Assembly: GCF_016904675.1 (NCBI RefSeq)
Contig: NZ_CP070228.1
Location: 1,860,001-1,924,000, forward strand
Source: Arcanobacterium phocisimile
GTDB lineage: Bacteria > Actinomycetota > Actinomycetes > Actinomycetales > Actinomycetaceae
Length of the DNA: 64,000 bases
Direction: 5' to 3'
Positions within the stretch are counted from its first letter, which is position 1; every line of letters starts with the position of its first letter. This document shows, piece after piece, positions 63,405 to 64,000 of the stretch. Below the pieces are notes generated by a model that was not told the DNA's origin, made no database searches, and saw only the letters and a program-made list of their open reading frames with translations. A program made the translations under genes and the position numbers.

Positions 63405-64000
63405 TGCAGAATCCAATCAACAATGCGATCGATCATACCATCAAGAGTTTCTCGTTCCACACCTGCAAACTGATCATCGGAAAATTCCGCAGTGCCGGAA
63501 AGAACTTCAACTGGCCCGAAATTTCCGGGATCAAACGATCGTGCCCGCTGGTATTGTGCGGCAAGCTCCTTGATCGATTCTGCTTCGTAACCGCCATCGG
63601 AGCCCACTTTTACTGGCTTTTCAAAGCTGTATGCAGTACGGTAACGCTGTTCTTCAGCAAAAACAAGGCTTGGCATTGTGTAAGGTGCAGTAGAGTTTTG
63701 TTTACCTCGTGGCATTCCATATACTGCTGCTCGAATGAACTCTCGTAAGTTATCTCGTGTTTCTGGAAGCTCAAAAGCAGTCCAAACTGCTTTGAGCTGT
63801 TCCTTATCGATCGATATTGTTCGATAGAATGTGCCGTTCACGTATCGTGATACGCCAAGATAGGTTGCACCCGATTTTTTGCGATCGCGTTCGCGCACGT
63901 CATCGCCTGTGGAGAAGTAGTCAGACTCAATAGTTGCTGCGTGGGTAGTAACCCCTGGCGATACCGCGATCGCTGCTTCAGTGTTTTTCCCTGGTGCATT
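63401..64000 (-). CDS. cas7e: Cas7e, type I-E Cascade backbone subunit (partial, N-terminus off right edge)
   Basis: The last 199 residues of a Cas7e (CasC/Cse4) protein, the six-copy filament that coats crRNA. It is open to the edge; NAPGKNTEAAIAVSPGVTTHAA, then GATYLGVSRYVNGTFYRTISID and KQNSTAPYTMPSLVFAEEQ match family features. The GTG internal start seen at 63898 is not the real N-terminus. It is coupled by ATGA to cas5e. Confidence 0.88.
   Translation of the reverse strand, partial: NAPGKNTEAAIAVSPGVTTHAATIESDYFSTGDDVRERDRKKSGATYLGVSRYVNGTFYRTISIDKEQLKAVWTAFELPETRDNLREFIRAAVYGMPRGKQNSTAPYTMPSLVFAEEQRYRTAYSFEKPVKVGSDGGYEAESIKELAAQYQRARSFDPGNFGPVEVLSGTAEFSDDQFAGVERETLDGMIDRIVDWILQ

Noticed and set aside
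62667-64000. CRISPR repeats next to the cas genes
   Set aside because: No 28-29-bp repeats with spacers are visible in the window; an array may lie beyond the right edge.

Overview
This window looks like chromosomal DNA of a host-associated actinobacterium. The evidence is a WhiB4-type WhiB protein, a Crp/GlxR-type regulator, an actinobacterial gene order around whiB4 and a PASTA penicillin-binding protein, a DUF5926 protein, four surface proteins ending in LA(H/K/R)TG sorting signals, and several leaderless promoters. Mid-range base composition plus sialidase, thioester adhesins and a mucin-disaccharide pathway suggest Actinomycetaceae of the Arcanobacterium/Trueperella type. That assignment is inference.

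1-6.5 kb holds a conserved housekeeping block: nth (cut by the left edge), crp/glxR, ridA-like, DUF4177, whiB4, bifunctional PBP, metallophosphoesterase and tRNA-Pro. 6.5-11 kb is a sugar operon (FucP-like permease, DUF4432 epimerase-like protein, ribokinase) with a SorC repressor and a palindromic operator. 11-17.2 kb encodes two wall-anchored proteins: an FG-GAP protein behind a DtxR/IdeR-like iron box, and the sialidase NanH. 17.3-22.9 kb holds a GlsB/YeaQ protein, a P-type ATPase with DUF1846 in an operon with a structured leader, and def.

22.9-26.8 kb is an accessory patch. Three copies of a palindromic repeat, one with an inverted loop, separate a PDDEXK/DUF559 protein, a Trp-rich membrane protein and an acyltransferase. 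27-32.5 kb is a four-gene operon: two YbjN-like proteins, an Hsp90-family ATPase and a large TPR protein. 32.6-41.5 kb carries two thioester-domain adhesins with VaFE (T-Q ester) repeats, one with seven apparently identical 444-bp units, separated and flanked by decayed IS3 transposase fragments.

41.8-54.6 kb is mainly core: tRNA-Ser(CGA), tadA, upp, a hydrolase, DUF5926, a glycosyltransferase, serS, a lipid kinase, a HAD phosphatase, two paralogous large membrane proteins on either side of serS, and two more tRNA-Ser genes. 54.9-62.4 kb holds a hydrolase, an AhpD-like protein and the operon lnpA-nahK-galT-galE, in the order known from bifidobacteria for galacto-N-biose/lacto-N-biose catabolism. 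At the right edge cas7e (partial) and cas5e begin or end a type I-E CRISPR-Cas operon. No cas6e, cas1 or cas2 follows cas5e. In their place lies a 78-bp duplicate of the hydrolase 3' end.

Taken together, NanH can remove sialic acid from mucin glycans, the lnp operon can phosphorolyse the released disaccharide, and the wall-anchored adhesins can hold the cell on host surfaces. No sortase, no lnp-type ABC transporter and no CRISPR array are visible in the window.
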